The translations under genes were made by a program, and so were the position numbers. Positions 1 to 8,238 of a DNA stretch of 64,000 bases are shown piece by piece. Position 1 is the stretch's first letter, and the number at the start of each line of letters is the position of its first letter. The notes beneath the pieces are model-generated. The model saw only the letters and a program-made list of their open reading frames with translations. It was not told where the DNA came from and did not search any database. Origin of the DNA: Mycolicibacterium goodii (GTDB lineage Bacteria; Actinomycetota; Actinomycetes; Mycobacteriales; Mycobacteriaceae); NCBI RefSeq assembly GCF_022370755.2, contig NZ_CP092364.2:3472001-3536000 (forward strand). The letters are read 5' to 3'.

Positions 1-846
1 GTCATCGCGTTCGGGCGCGATCTGCAGGTGAGTTATCGCGTATGGTCGCCCAGATCGGGATACCCGGGACACGGCGCGTACCGCGACTTCCACACCTACG
101 ACCACACCACGGGCCTCAAACCCGCTCGGGTGACCGGGCGCAACGTTCCCTCGGAGCAGAAGGCGCCCTACGAACCGGCGCGCGCCGACCGCGCCGTCGA
201 CGTCCACGTCGCCGACTTCGTCGAGGTTGTGCGCCGACGCCTGCTCGAAGAGAGCGAACGGATCGGCCGTCCGGCACACGTGGTCGCGGCATTCGACACC
301 GAGCTGTTCGGCCACTGGTGGCACGAGGGCCCGGTGTGGCTGGAACGTGTGCTGCGGGCACTGCCGCAGGCCGGCGTGCGCGTCGGCACGCTGTCGGACG
401 CCGTCGCGGACGGATTCGTCGGCCGCCCGGTCGAATTACCGCCCAGCTCTTGGGGTTCGGGCAAGGACTGGCAGGTGTGGTCGGGCGAGAAGGTGGCCGA
501 TCTGGTGCGACTCAACAGCGAGGTCGTCGACCACGCGCTCAGCACGGTCGACAAGGCCCTGACCCAGCACGCCGCGGTGGGCGCCCCCGTCGCGCGCGAC
601 CGCGTCGCCGATCAGATCCTGCGCGAGACGCTGTTGACGGTGTCCAGCGACTGGCCCTTCATGGTGAGCAAGGACTCGGCGGCCGAGTACGCCCGCTACC
701 GGGCCCATCTGCACGCGCACGCCACGCGGGAGATCTCCGGCGCACTGGATGCCGGACGCCGCGAACAGGCCCAGCGCCTCGCCGATGGCTGGAACAAGGC
801 CGACAACCTGTTCGGAGCGCTCGATGCGAGGCGGCTGCCCCGATGA
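1..846 (+). CDS. GH57 1,4-alpha-glucan branching enzyme, C-terminal part (5' end outside window)
   Basis: The frame is open from base 1, so this is the last 281 residues of a longer protein. The stretch FDTELFGHWWHEGP (about residues 98-111 here) is the catalytic-region motif of GH57 branching enzymes, in which the Asp is an active-site residue; the C-terminal half is the helical domain usual for that family. M. tuberculosis Rv3031, in the same position, is about 526 residues, so roughly the N-terminal half is missing. The role is branching of cytosolic alpha-1,4-glucan, in mycobacteria linked to 6-O-methylglucosyl lipopolysaccharide and glycogen. It is followed after 133 bp by the glucosyltransferase that makes the linear chain. 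Confidence 0.88.
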   Translation, partial: VIAFGRDLQVSYRVWSPRSGYPGHGAYRDFHTYDHTTGLKPARVTGRNVPSEQKAPYEPARADRAVDVHVADFVEVVRRRLLEESERIGRPAHVVAAFDTELFGHWWHEGPVWLERVLRALPQAGVRVGTLSDAVADGFVGRPVELPPSSWGSGKDWQVWSGEKVADLVRLNSEVVDHALSTVDKALTQHAAVGAPVARDRVADQILRETLLTVSSDWPFMVSKDSAAEYARYRAHLHAHATREISGALDAGRREQAQRLADGWNKADNLFGALDARRLPR

Positions 847-979
847 CCCACCCGACGACCCACCCGATGATGTTGCCAATGCTCCCTTCCATCTTCGCGA
901 GCGTGCGCGTCTGCCACAGGACACGCCGTCACACAGCAGCACTCTGCGCACGCTCGCCCCGTCACGAAAGCGCTCAGCC

Positions 980-2221
980 GTGAGAATCTTGATGGTGTCG
1001 TGGGAATACCCGCCGGTGGTGGTCGGTGGGTTGGGCCGCCATGTGCACCACCTGGCCACGGCGCTCGCCGCCGCGGGTCATGAGGTCGTGGTGCTGAGCC
1101 GTCAACCGTCCGGCACCGATCCGAGCACGCACCCGTCGACCGACGAGGTGCGTGAGGGTGTGCGCGTCGTGGCGGCCGCGCAGGACCCCCACGAGTTCGA
1201 CTTCGGCGCCGACATGATGGCGTGGACGCTCGCGATGGGTCACGCCATGATCCGCACGGGGTTGAAAGTCCGCGGCGAGACCGGCAATCCGTGGGTCCCG
1301 GACCTGGTGCACGCCCACGACTGGCTGGTGGCCCATCCCGCGATCGCGCTCGCCGAATTCTTCGATGTGCCATTGGTTTCCACCATCCACGCGACCGAGG
1401 CCGGCAGGCACTCCGGGTGGGTGTCCGGCCCGATCAGCCGTCAGGTGCATGCGATCGAATCCTGGATGGTGCGTGAATCCGATTCCCTCATCACGTGTTC
1501 GACGTCGATGAGCGACGAGATCACCGAACTGTTCGGCCCGGGGCTGTCCGAGATCCGGGTCATCCGCAACGGGATCGACGCACAGTTGTGGCCGTTCGTC
1601 CGCCGCCGTCCTCGGACCGGTCCGCCGCAACTGCTCTACGTCGGACGTCTGGAGTACGAGAAGGGCGTCCAGGACGCGATCGCGGCGCTGCCACGCATCC
1701 GTCGCGCGCATCCCGGCACCACGCTGACCATCGCCGGCGACGGGACCCAGCAGGACTGGCTCGTCGAGCAGGCGCGAAAGCACAAGGTGCTCAAGGCGAC
1801 CCGGTTCGCCGGCCGTCTCGGCCACGATGAACTCGTTGCCGCGCTCCAGGCCGCCGACGCCGCGGTGCTGCCCAGCCACTACGAACCGTTCGGAATCGTG
1901 GCCCTGGAAGCCGCCGCGACAGGCACCCCGCTGGTGACGTCCACCGCGGGTGGACTCGGCGAGGCCGTCATCGACGGTGAGACGGGGATGTCGTTCGCAC
2001 CGCGGGATGTCGCGGGCCTGGCCGCCGCGGTGCGCGCGGTGCTCGACGATCCCGACGCCGCGCAGCGACGCGCGGTTGCCGCTCGCGAGCGGCTCACCTC
2101 CGATTTCGACTGGCACACCGTGGCCGATGAGACCGCGCAGGTGTACCTGGCGGCGAAACGTCGCGAACGTGAACCGCTGCCGCGCCGCCCGATTGTCGAG
2201 CACGCGCTACCGGACCGGTAA
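980..2221 (+). CDS. GT4 alpha-1,4-glucosyltransferase (Rv3032-like)
   Basis: A 413-residue GT-B glycosyltransferase. The N-terminal domain starts RILMVSWEYPPVVVGGLGRH, with the glycine loop that binds the nucleotide sugar; the C-terminal Rossmann domain has VGRLEYEKG and the E-x7-E element in PSHYEPFGIVALE near residue 300. The GTG at 980 was chosen because it puts the first beta strand at residue 2, matching M. tuberculosis Rv3032 (414 aa); a longer in-frame extension upstream has no family resemblance. Rv3032 elongates the alpha-1,4-glucan of methylglucose lipopolysaccharide and contributes to glycogen. Pairing with the upstream GH57 branching enzyme supports that role here. Confidence 0.9.
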   Translation: MRILMVSWEYPPVVVGGLGRHVHHLATALAAAGHEVVVLSRQPSGTDPSTHPSTDEVREGVRVVAAAQDPHEFDFGADMMAWTLAMGHAMIRTGLKVRGETGNPWVPDLVHAHDWLVAHPAIALAEFFDVPLVSTIHATEAGRHSGWVSGPISRQVHAIESWMVRESDSLITCSTSMSDEITELFGPGLSEIRVIRNGIDAQLWPFVRRRPRTGPPQLLYVGRLEYEKGVQDAIAALPRIRRAHPGTTLTIAGDGTQQDWLVEQARKHKVLKATRFAGRLGHDELVAALQAADAAVLPSHYEPFGIVALEAAATGTPLVTSTAGGLGEAVIDGETGMSFAPRDVAGLAAAVRAVLDDPDAAQRRAVAARERLTSDFDWHTVADETAQVYLAAKRREREPLPRRPIVEHALPDR

Positions 2222-2252
2222 CCCCCGGACACGATGACGACGACCGCCCGAC

Positions 2253-2278
2253 GTTTGTAGGCCCCGGCCTACGGGTAT
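2253..2278 (+). promoter_or_regulatory. SigF-type promoter of the carotenoid operon with palindromic spacer
   Basis: GTTT (2253-2256) and GGGTAT (2273-2278) are separated by exactly 16 bp, which is the mycobacterial SigF consensus GTTT-N15-17-GGGTAT. The spacer itself is a perfect palindrome, GTAGGCC-CC-GGCCTAC, so a repressor could sit between the two recognition elements. The start of transcription would fall near 2285, about 25 nt before the small ORF that opens the operon. SigF control of carotenoid genes is known in M. smegmatis; the role of the palindrome is inference. Confidence 0.75.
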
Positions 2279-2309
2279 CTCGCGACCAACCAGCCCGGAA
2301 GGGGTGTTC

Positions 2310-2408
2310 GTGAGCGAGATACCGTCGGCGAAGCGCGTCCACCTGCACGTCCACCTGCACGGCGGCGTGCACGTCGATACCGTCGCACCGCACCGGACCG
2401 CCAGATGA
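2310..2408 (+). CDS. 32-aa His-rich small ORF at the head of the crt operon
   Basis: The GTG at 2310 follows GGAAGGGG (2297-2304) at a sensible distance and the reading frame runs 32 codons to a TGA that overlaps the crtI start as ATGA (2405-2408), the same 4-nt coupling seen between all later genes of the operon. The centre of the peptide is a repeated Val/Leu-His pattern (RVHLHVHLHGGVHVDTV), encoded partly by a direct repeat of GTCCACCTGCAC (2338-2361). Six of 32 residues are His. I recognise no family. It could be a coupling leader for crtI, a small metal-binding or membrane-adjacent protein, or both. Confidence 0.55.
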   Translation: MSEIPSAKRVHLHVHLHGGVHVDTVAPHRTAR

Positions 2409-3928
2409 GCCGCGCGGTCCCGGGTCCGACCGATCACGTGGTGGTGGTCGGCGCCGGCCTGTCAGGGCTGTCCGCTGCTGTTCATCTCGCCGGACGCGGC
2501 CGCCGGGTCACCGTGGTGGAACGCGAACGGTGGCCGGGTGGACGGGCGGGCCGCATGGATGTCGGCGGTTACCGGATCGACACCGGGCCAACAGTGCTGA
2601 CGATGCCGGACATCCTCGATGACGTGTTCGCCGCCGTCGGCGAGTCTGTCGACGACCGCCTGCAGTTGCTTCCGGTGGACCCGGCATATCGCGCGCAGTT
2701 CGCTGACGGCAGCACACTGGACGTCCACAGCGACGCCGACCGGATGGCCGCGGCGATCGAGGATCTGGCCGGCCCTGATCAGGCCGCAGGCTACCGGCGG
2801 CTGCGGGAATGGCTGACCCTCCTGTACCGCATCGAGATCGACAGCTTCATCGGCGCCAACTTCGACTCGCCGTTGTCCCTGGTGACCCCGCGGCTCGCGC
2901 ACCTCGCGGCCATCGGCGGGTTCCGCCGGTGGCACCACATGGTCAAGCGCCACCTCAGCGATCCGCGACTGCAGCGGGTCTTCACGTTCCAGTCGCTGTA
3001 TGCCGGTGTCGCCCCGCAACACGCGCTGGCGGCGTATGCGGTGATCGCCTACATGGACACCATCTCCGGGGTGTTCTTCCCGCGGGGCGGCGTGCGGGCC
3101 GTGCCGGACGCGCTGGCCGCCGCGGGTGCCGACGCCGGTGTTCGGTTCCGGTACGGCGCCACGGCAACCCGCCTCGAACGCTCCGCAGACCGTGTCACCG
3201 CGGTGCACACCGACACCGGTGAACGCATCACGTGCGACGCCGTGGTGCTGACCACCGAACTGCCCACAACCTACGAACTGCTTGGCCGCCGACCGCGGCG
3301 CCTGCGCCCGTTGCGCGCCTCACCGTCGGCGGTCGTCGTCCATGTGGGGTGTCGCAGGCTCGACCGGGTCACCGCGCACCACAACATCCTCTTCGGGCAC
3401 ACCTGGGACGACACCTTCACCGACATCATCGACCACGGTCGGCTGATGCGGGACCCGTCGCTGCTGGTCACCCGGCCCACTGCGGGAGATCCCGCGCTCG
3501 CCCCCGCCGGACGCGACCTCCTGTACCTGCTCGCCCCGGCGCCCAACTTGTCATCGGATGCTGTCGACTGGGCGGCCGACGGGGCGGGGTACGCCAGGAC
3601 GGTACTCGACACGGTGGCGGACCGGCTCCTGCCGGAGCTGCGGGACAGCGCCGAGGTGCTCCACGTGGTCACGCCCGCCGACTGGGCGCGGCAGGGCATG
3701 GTGGCGGGCACGCCGTTCGCGCTGGCACACACGTTCGGACAGACCGGGCCGTTCCGTCCGGGTAACACCGTGCGCGGCGTGGCCAACACCGTACTGGCCG
3801 GCTCCTCGACAGTGCCCGGTGTGGGTGTCCCGACCGCACTGCTCTCGGGCCGCCTGGCCGCCGACCGCGTCACCGGCCCGGTCGAGCGGTCCCCTACCCA
3901 TATCGATGTGAAAGCCCGGATGCCATGA
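2405..3928 (+). CDS. crtI: Phytoene desaturase
   Basis: A 507-residue FAD-dependent desaturase. The N-terminus carries the dinucleotide-binding fold VVVGAGLSGLSAAVHLAGRG followed by an acidic strand end (VVERERWPGGRAG), and the C-terminus has the CrtI-type ending PGVGVPTALLSGRLAADRV. CrtI converts phytoene to lycopene at the membrane. The start ATG overlaps the stop of the small upstream ORF, and the stop overlaps the crtB start (ATGA at 3925), so translation of the whole cluster is likely coupled. Substrate and end product are inferred from family and from the cyclase and CrtU genes downstream. Confidence 0.93.
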   Translation: MSRAVPGPTDHVVVVGAGLSGLSAAVHLAGRGRRVTVVERERWPGGRAGRMDVGGYRIDTGPTVLTMPDILDDVFAAVGESVDDRLQLLPVDPAYRAQFADGSTLDVHSDADRMAAAIEDLAGPDQAAGYRRLREWLTLLYRIEIDSFIGANFDSPLSLVTPRLAHLAAIGGFRRWHHMVKRHLSDPRLQRVFTFQSLYAGVAPQHALAAYAVIAYMDTISGVFFPRGGVRAVPDALAAAGADAGVRFRYGATATRLERSADRVTAVHTDTGERITCDAVVLTTELPTTYELLGRRPRRLRPLRASPSAVVVHVGCRRLDRVTAHHNILFGHTWDDTFTDIIDHGRLMRDPSLLVTRPTAGDPALAPAGRDLLYLLAPAPNLSSDAVDWAADGAGYARTVLDTVADRLLPELRDSAEVLHVVTPADWARQGMVAGTPFALAHTFGQTGPFRPGNTVRGVANTVLAGSSTVPGVGVPTALLSGRLAADRVTGPVERSPTHIDVKARMP

Positions 3929-5190
3929 TCCGCAACGAATTCGCCGCAGCAGGCATCGACGATCCGGCCTTGCGGGAGGCATACCGGCGCTGTCGCGAGA
4001 TCAACGCCGCCCACGGGCGCACGTTCTTTCTCGCCACCCGCCTGCTGGCGCCGGACCAGCGTCCGGCCGTGCACGCGCTGTACGGCTTCGCGAGGTATGC
4101 CGACGACATTCTCGACGAGATCGATCCGAGTCTGGACACCACGGCGCGGGCCCGCCAGCTGCAACAGCTTTCCGACCAGTTCTTCGCCCGTGCCGAACGT
4201 CCCGACGATCCGGTGCTGGCCGCGGTCGGGCACACCGTGGCGCGCTACAACATCGCCACGGAACTGTTCGAGGACTTCCTGCGCTCGATGCGCATGGACC
4301 TGACCGTGACGGACTACCCGGATCGCGGTGCGCTCGAGCTGTACATGCGGGGCTCGGCCGAGGCCATCGGTCTTCAGTTGCTGCCGATCCTCGGCACCGT
4401 GACACCGCCCGATGAGGCCGCCCCGCACGCCGCGGCGCTCGGCCGGGCATTCCAGCTCACCAACTTTCTGCGCGACGTCGACGAGGACCTTCTCCGCGAC
4501 CGCGTGTACCTGCCCGCCGACGAACTGGCGGCCCACGGTGTCGACCGTGACCTGCTGATGTGGTGTCACCACAACCACCGCACCGATGTCCGCGTCCGCG
4601 AGGCGCTGCGGGCCCAGCACGAGATCGCGCGCACGACCTATGCCTACGCGTCACAGGGCATCGCGATGCTGGCACCGCGCTCACGGCCGTGCGTGGCGAC
4701 CGCGATGCAGTTGTACTCGGAGATCCTGGACTGCATCGAGGACAGTGACTTCGCGATCTTCCGTTGCCGCGCCACCGTCGGGACCCGCCGCCGGATACGG
4801 GTGGCCGGTGCCGGGCTGATCCATGCGTGGCGGGCCCGCGCACACGTCCGCCGTCCCGGGAGCCGCATGAGTGATCACTGGCAGTACCTTCTGGTTCTCG
4901 CTGCGTGCGTGGCGATCACGGCGCCGCTGGAGTGCCTCGGCGACGGCGTCTACCGACAGCCGCGGCGGGTGCTGCAATCCGTGTTGCCGGTGGCCGCCGT
5001 GTTCCTGATCTGGGACGAGATCGCGGTGGCGTTCGACGTGTGGGGCTACAACCCCGACTACATCACCGGGCTCACCGTTCCGTTCGACGTGCCCATCGAG
5101 GAAGTGCTGTTCTTCCTCGTGATCCCGCTGTGCGCATTGCTGACCTACAACGCGGTGAGCACGATCCTGGATCGGGTGAAGCGCAGATGA
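3925..5190 (+). CDS. crtB: Phytoene synthase fused in frame to lycopene cyclase subunit CrtYc
   Basis: One uninterrupted frame of 421 codons holds two proteins that are normally separate. Residues 1 to about 310 are a trans-isoprenyl diphosphate synthase of the phytoene synthase type, with both Asp-rich motifs: ADDILDE near 59-65 and LRDVDED near 182-188. Residues 315-421 start MSDHWQYLLVLAACVAIT and form the three-helix heterodimeric cyclase half CrtYc, containing WDEIAVAFDVWGYNP and PIEEVLFF. The Met at 4867 has GGGAG 4 nt upstream, so CrtYc could also be made alone. The usual arrangement would place a stop overlapping that ATG; here the only nearby TGA (4868-4870) is out of frame. A true fusion and a one-base indel in a formerly split pair are both possible. 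Confidence 0.88.
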   Translation: MIRNEFAAAGIDDPALREAYRRCREINAAHGRTFFLATRLLAPDQRPAVHALYGFARYADDILDEIDPSLDTTARARQLQQLSDQFFARAERPDDPVLAAVGHTVARYNIATELFEDFLRSMRMDLTVTDYPDRGALELYMRGSAEAIGLQLLPILGTVTPPDEAAPHAAALGRAFQLTNFLRDVDEDLLRDRVYLPADELAAHGVDRDLLMWCHHNHRTDVRVREALRAQHEIARTTYAYASQGIAMLAPRSRPCVATAMQLYSEILDCIEDSDFAIFRCRATVGTRRRIRVAGAGLIHAWRARAHVRRPGSRMSDHWQYLLVLAACVAITAPLECLGDGVYRQPRRVLQSVLPVAAVFLIWDEIAVAFDVWGYNPDYITGLTVPFDVPIEEVLFFLVIPLCALLTYNAVSTILDRVKRR

Positions 5191-5528
5191 CCGGGTACAC
5201 CTTGCCCGCGATCGGGGCCGTCGTCGCGGTGTTCGGTCTCGAATTGGTGTTGCGCACAGGCTTGTTCAAGCGTGCGGCCTACTGGCTGTCGATGCTGATC
5301 GTGATGGGTTTCCAGATTCCCGTCGACGGCTGGTTGACCAAGCTCTCGGCGCCCATCGTGCTCTACGACGAGCGGCACATCAGCGGTGTGCGGGTGTTCT
5401 TCGATACGCCCGTCGAGGACTTCCTGTTCGGGTTCGCGATGATCACCGCGGTGCTGCTGCTCTGGGAGCGCCGGCGAGTGCGCGCGCAACGCGGGCGCGA
5501 GCGCGCCCGTGAGGAAGTGTCGCGATGA
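5187..5528 (+). CDS. crtYd: Lycopene beta-cyclase subunit CrtYd
   Basis: A 113-residue membrane protein, the second half of the heterodimeric actinobacterial lycopene cyclase. It has hydrophobic segments after the start (LPAIGAVVAVFGLELVL), in the middle (AAYWLSMLIVMGFQIPVDGW) and near the end, and the family motif TPVEDFLFGFAMI that mirrors PIEEVLFFLVI in CrtYc. It ends in a strongly basic tail. The ATG at 5187 overlaps the preceding stop as ATGA. With CrtYc it should cyclise lycopene to beta-carotene at the membrane. Confidence 0.9.
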   Translation: MTGYTLPAIGAVVAVFGLELVLRTGLFKRAAYWLSMLIVMGFQIPVDGWLTKLSAPIVLYDERHISGVRVFFDTPVEDFLFGFAMITAVLLLWERRRVRAQRGRERAREEVSR

Positions 5529-7063
5529 CCGATCGCCGCCAACGCACCCACGCCGCACCGCGCGGACTCCCCGACGCCGGTGCGCTGTCGAAACGTCCAC
5601 ACGCCGTGGTGGTCGGTGCGGGCATCGCCGGCCTCGCCGCGGCCACGGGCCTCGCCGAACGCGGCGTCGACGTCACGGTCATCGAACGCGAACACTATCT
5701 GGGTGGACGCGTCGGCGGCTGGATCGAGCAGCACGACGGCACCGACTACGCCATGAACCGCGGCTTCCACGCGTTCTTCCGGCAGTACTACAACCTGCGG
5801 GAACTGTTGTCCCGCATCGACCCGCAGCTGCGCATGCTGACCCCGGTCGACGACTATCCGCTGATCGACGGTGCGGGCCGGCGTGAGAGTTTCCGCCGGC
5901 TGCCGCACACCCCACCGTGGAACGCGCTGGTGTTCGCGCTGCGCAGCCCCACATTCCGCCTGCGTGACCTCGTCCGGCTCGATGCCAAGGCGGCCGCACC
6001 GCTCGCCGCGGTCTCGGTCCCGGCGATCTATGAACAGCTCGACCACATCGACGCCGATACCTTCCTGAAGAGCATCAACTTCCCCTCCGCCGCACGGCAT
6101 CTGGCGTTCGAGGTCTTCTCCCGCAGCTTTTTCGCCGACCCGTCGAACCTGTCCGCCGCGGAGTTGGCGACGATGTTCCACATCTACTTCCTCGGGTCCA
6201 GCGAGGGACTCGTATTCGACGTTCCCACATCGAATTACGACACCGCGCTGTGGGAGCCCCTGCGCCGGTATCTGCACGACGAGCACGGCGGCAGGTTCTG
6301 CCTCGGGGTGTCCGTCACCCGGGTCGACAGCGATTCCGCGTCCGGTGCCGGTTTCGGGGTGCACACCGACACCGGTGACCGCCTCGACGCCGACGCGGTG
6401 GTGCTGGCGGCCGACATCGCCGGCCTGCAGCGGATCGTCGCGGCTTCGCCCGATCTGGGCGACGATCGGTGGCGGGCCCACGTGCGAGGTCTGCAGACCG
6501 CGCCACCGTTCGCCGTTCACCGGCTGTGGCTCGACCGGCCCGTCGCCGCGCACCGGCCTGCGTTCATGGGCACAGCGGGGCACGCACCGCTCGACAACAT
6601 CAGTGTGTTGGAACGCTACGAGCGCGAGAGCGCACAGTGGGCGCAGCACAACCGAGGATCCGTGGTCGAGGTGCACGCCTATGCCCTGGAGTCCGCCGAG
6701 ACCGGTGTCAGTGCTGAGGCCGTCGCGCAGTTGCACCGCATGTATCCCGAAACCGCTTCGGCAGAACCGGTTTTCGAACAGGTTCTGATCCGCGATGACT
6801 GTCCGCTGTTCGCGCCGGGAACCCATGCCCCCCGGCCCGGGATCGTCACCGGAATCCCCGGTCTCGTGCTCGCCGGTGACGGGATACGCCTGGATCTGCC
6901 CGCCGCGCTGATGGAACGCGCTGCCACCACCGGCTGGGCCGCGGCCAATGCACTGCTGAACCGGTGGGGTGTGGCCGGGCATGCCCTGACAACGGTGCCG
7001 ACCACGGGCCGAATGGCGCCGCTGAGGTGGCTGGCCGCCCATGAAGATCGGAGGGCGCGGTGA
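5525..7063 (+). CDS. crtU: Beta-carotene desaturase/methyltransferase (isorenieratene synthase type)
   Basis: A 512-residue FAD-dependent enzyme of the CrtI/CrtU superfamily. The Rossmann fingerprint VVVGAGIAGLAAATGLAERG lies near residues 21-40 and is followed by VIEREHYLGGRVGG. The conserved central block with SFFADPSNLSAAELATMFH and the position directly after the lycopene cyclase genes match CrtU, which turns beta-ionone rings into aromatic rings (beta-carotene to isorenieratene, the leprotene of M. aurum). It overlaps crtYd by ATGA and the Rieske gene by GTGA. A different ring-modifying desaturase cannot be ruled out from sequence alone. Confidence 0.82.
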   Translation: MTDRRQRTHAAPRGLPDAGALSKRPHAVVVGAGIAGLAAATGLAERGVDVTVIEREHYLGGRVGGWIEQHDGTDYAMNRGFHAFFRQYYNLRELLSRIDPQLRMLTPVDDYPLIDGAGRRESFRRLPHTPPWNALVFALRSPTFRLRDLVRLDAKAAAPLAAVSVPAIYEQLDHIDADTFLKSINFPSAARHLAFEVFSRSFFADPSNLSAAELATMFHIYFLGSSEGLVFDVPTSNYDTALWEPLRRYLHDEHGGRFCLGVSVTRVDSDSASGAGFGVHTDTGDRLDADAVVLAADIAGLQRIVAASPDLGDDRWRAHVRGLQTAPPFAVHRLWLDRPVAAHRPAFMGTAGHAPLDNISVLERYERESAQWAQHNRGSVVEVHAYALESAETGVSAEAVAQLHRMYPETASAEPVFEQVLIRDDCPLFAPGTHAPRPGIVTGIPGLVLAGDGIRLDLPAALMERAATTGWAAANALLNRWGVAGHALTTVPTTGRMAPLRWLAAHEDRRAR

Positions 7064-8061
7064 AGATCAGCGATCGGTGGCCGAAACACTGGCCGCTGCA
7101 ACCGGTTCCGCAAACGACATGGGCAGAGCAACGACCCACCTACGCTGAGGCCAGACCTGCGGTCATCGAGGCGGCCCTGCGCCGTTCGCAACGCAGGGCC
7201 ACCGGCAACTGGTATGTGCTCGGTGCGAGCCGCGACATCGGCGCGGACCGCCCCTTCGGCACGACGATCGGTGGAACCGAGGTCGTCGCGTGGCGTGACC
7301 GGGATGGCCACCTGCGGGTGGGACCGCGCAGTTGCCCGCATCTCGGTGCCGATCTGGCCACCGGCGTGATCGATGACGGATCGCTGATCTGCCGGTGGCA
7401 CGGCCTGCCGATCACCGGAAAGACGTGCGAGTTCGGCTGGAAGCCGTTTCCGGGCCATGACGACGGCGTGCTGGCGTGGGTCCGCCTCGACGAGCTCGGC
7501 GGCGAGGAACCGCTGACGGTGCCGGTCGTGCCGGCCCGGCCACCGGGCGACACGCTGCATGCCGTCACCCGGCTGGTGGGGGTGTGCGAACCGAGCGACA
7601 TCATCGCCAACCGTCTCGATCCGTGGCACGGAAACTGGTTCCACCCTTACTCGTTCACCCGCCTTGAGGTGCTGAGCACCCCAACCGAGGAGGATGACCG
7701 GTTCCTGCTGTCCGTGGTGTTCCGTCTCGGCCGGTTCGGGGTCCCGGTGATCGCCGAGTTCACCTGTCCGAGCGCACGCACCATCACGATGCGCATCGTC
7801 GACGGGGAGGGCGCCGGCAGCGTCGTCGAGACCCATGCGACACCACTCGGACCCGGCGTGGACGGACATTCGCGCACGGCCGTCGTCGAAGCCGTCATCG
7901 CGCAATCGGACCGCCCCGGTTTCCGTCACGCGCGCCGAGCCGCGGCGCTCATCACTCCACTCATGCGACACGCTGCGAACCGGTTGTGGCGCGACGATCT
8001 CGTCTACGCCGAGCGGCGTTACAGCCTTCGAGCCAACACCGCGAGGCGCATGATCGAGTGA
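7060..8061 (+). CDS. Rieske [2Fe-2S] protein of the carotenoid operon
   Basis: A 333-residue protein with a complete Rieske motif: C92-x-H94 (SCPHLGAD) and C111-x2-H114 (CRWHGLP). The C-terminal 200 residues resemble a Rieske oxygenase-type catalytic domain and contain WHGNWFHPYSF, a possible metal-ligand region. It starts with GTG overlapping the crtU stop and has no intergenic space, so it belongs to the pigment operon. The likely job is a redox step on the carotenoid, either electron supply to CrtU or an oxygenation of its own. The exact reaction is not known to me. Confidence 0.8.
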   Translation: MKISDRWPKHWPLQPVPQTTWAEQRPTYAEARPAVIEAALRRSQRRATGNWYVLGASRDIGADRPFGTTIGGTEVVAWRDRDGHLRVGPRSCPHLGADLATGVIDDGSLICRWHGLPITGKTCEFGWKPFPGHDDGVLAWVRLDELGGEEPLTVPVVPARPPGDTLHAVTRLVGVCEPSDIIANRLDPWHGNWFHPYSFTRLEVLSTPTEEDDRFLLSVVFRLGRFGVPVIAEFTCPSARTITMRIVDGEGAGSVVETHATPLGPGVDGHSRTAVVEAVIAQSDRPGFRHARRAAALITPLMRHAANRLWRDDLVYAERRYSLRANTARRMIE

Positions 8062-8238
8062 TGAGGAGGGCGTAACCGCACAGCGCAGGCCGCCGCCTTC
8101 ACCGCGGCCGGCATCCCGTGGTTGGTGTTCCTGGCCACACCTCGACGCCCGGAGACTCACTCACATCCGCACTCCGATGAAACACGCTTTTCTCAACGGT
8201 GCGGTCCAGCGGAGGCGAGGATCATCGGGACGGTCAAC
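8062..8238. other. Gap between convergent crt operon and IPP isomerase; protein-like frame
   Basis: No gene with a start can be supported here. On the plus strand the frame from 8065 to the TAG near 8263 reads without a stop and includes a hydrophobic stretch AAAFTAAGIPWLVFLATP, which looks like a membrane helix and may be the relic of a lost downstream gene of the crt operon. A short GC-rich inverted repeat (GGCCGC 8088-8093, GCGGCC 8104-8109) could help end transcription. Confidence 0.3.

Noticed and set aside
3925..4866. Treating crtB as a separate CDS ending at the ATGA near 4867
   Set aside because: That TGA is not in the crtB frame; as the sequence stands there is no stop until 5188-5190.
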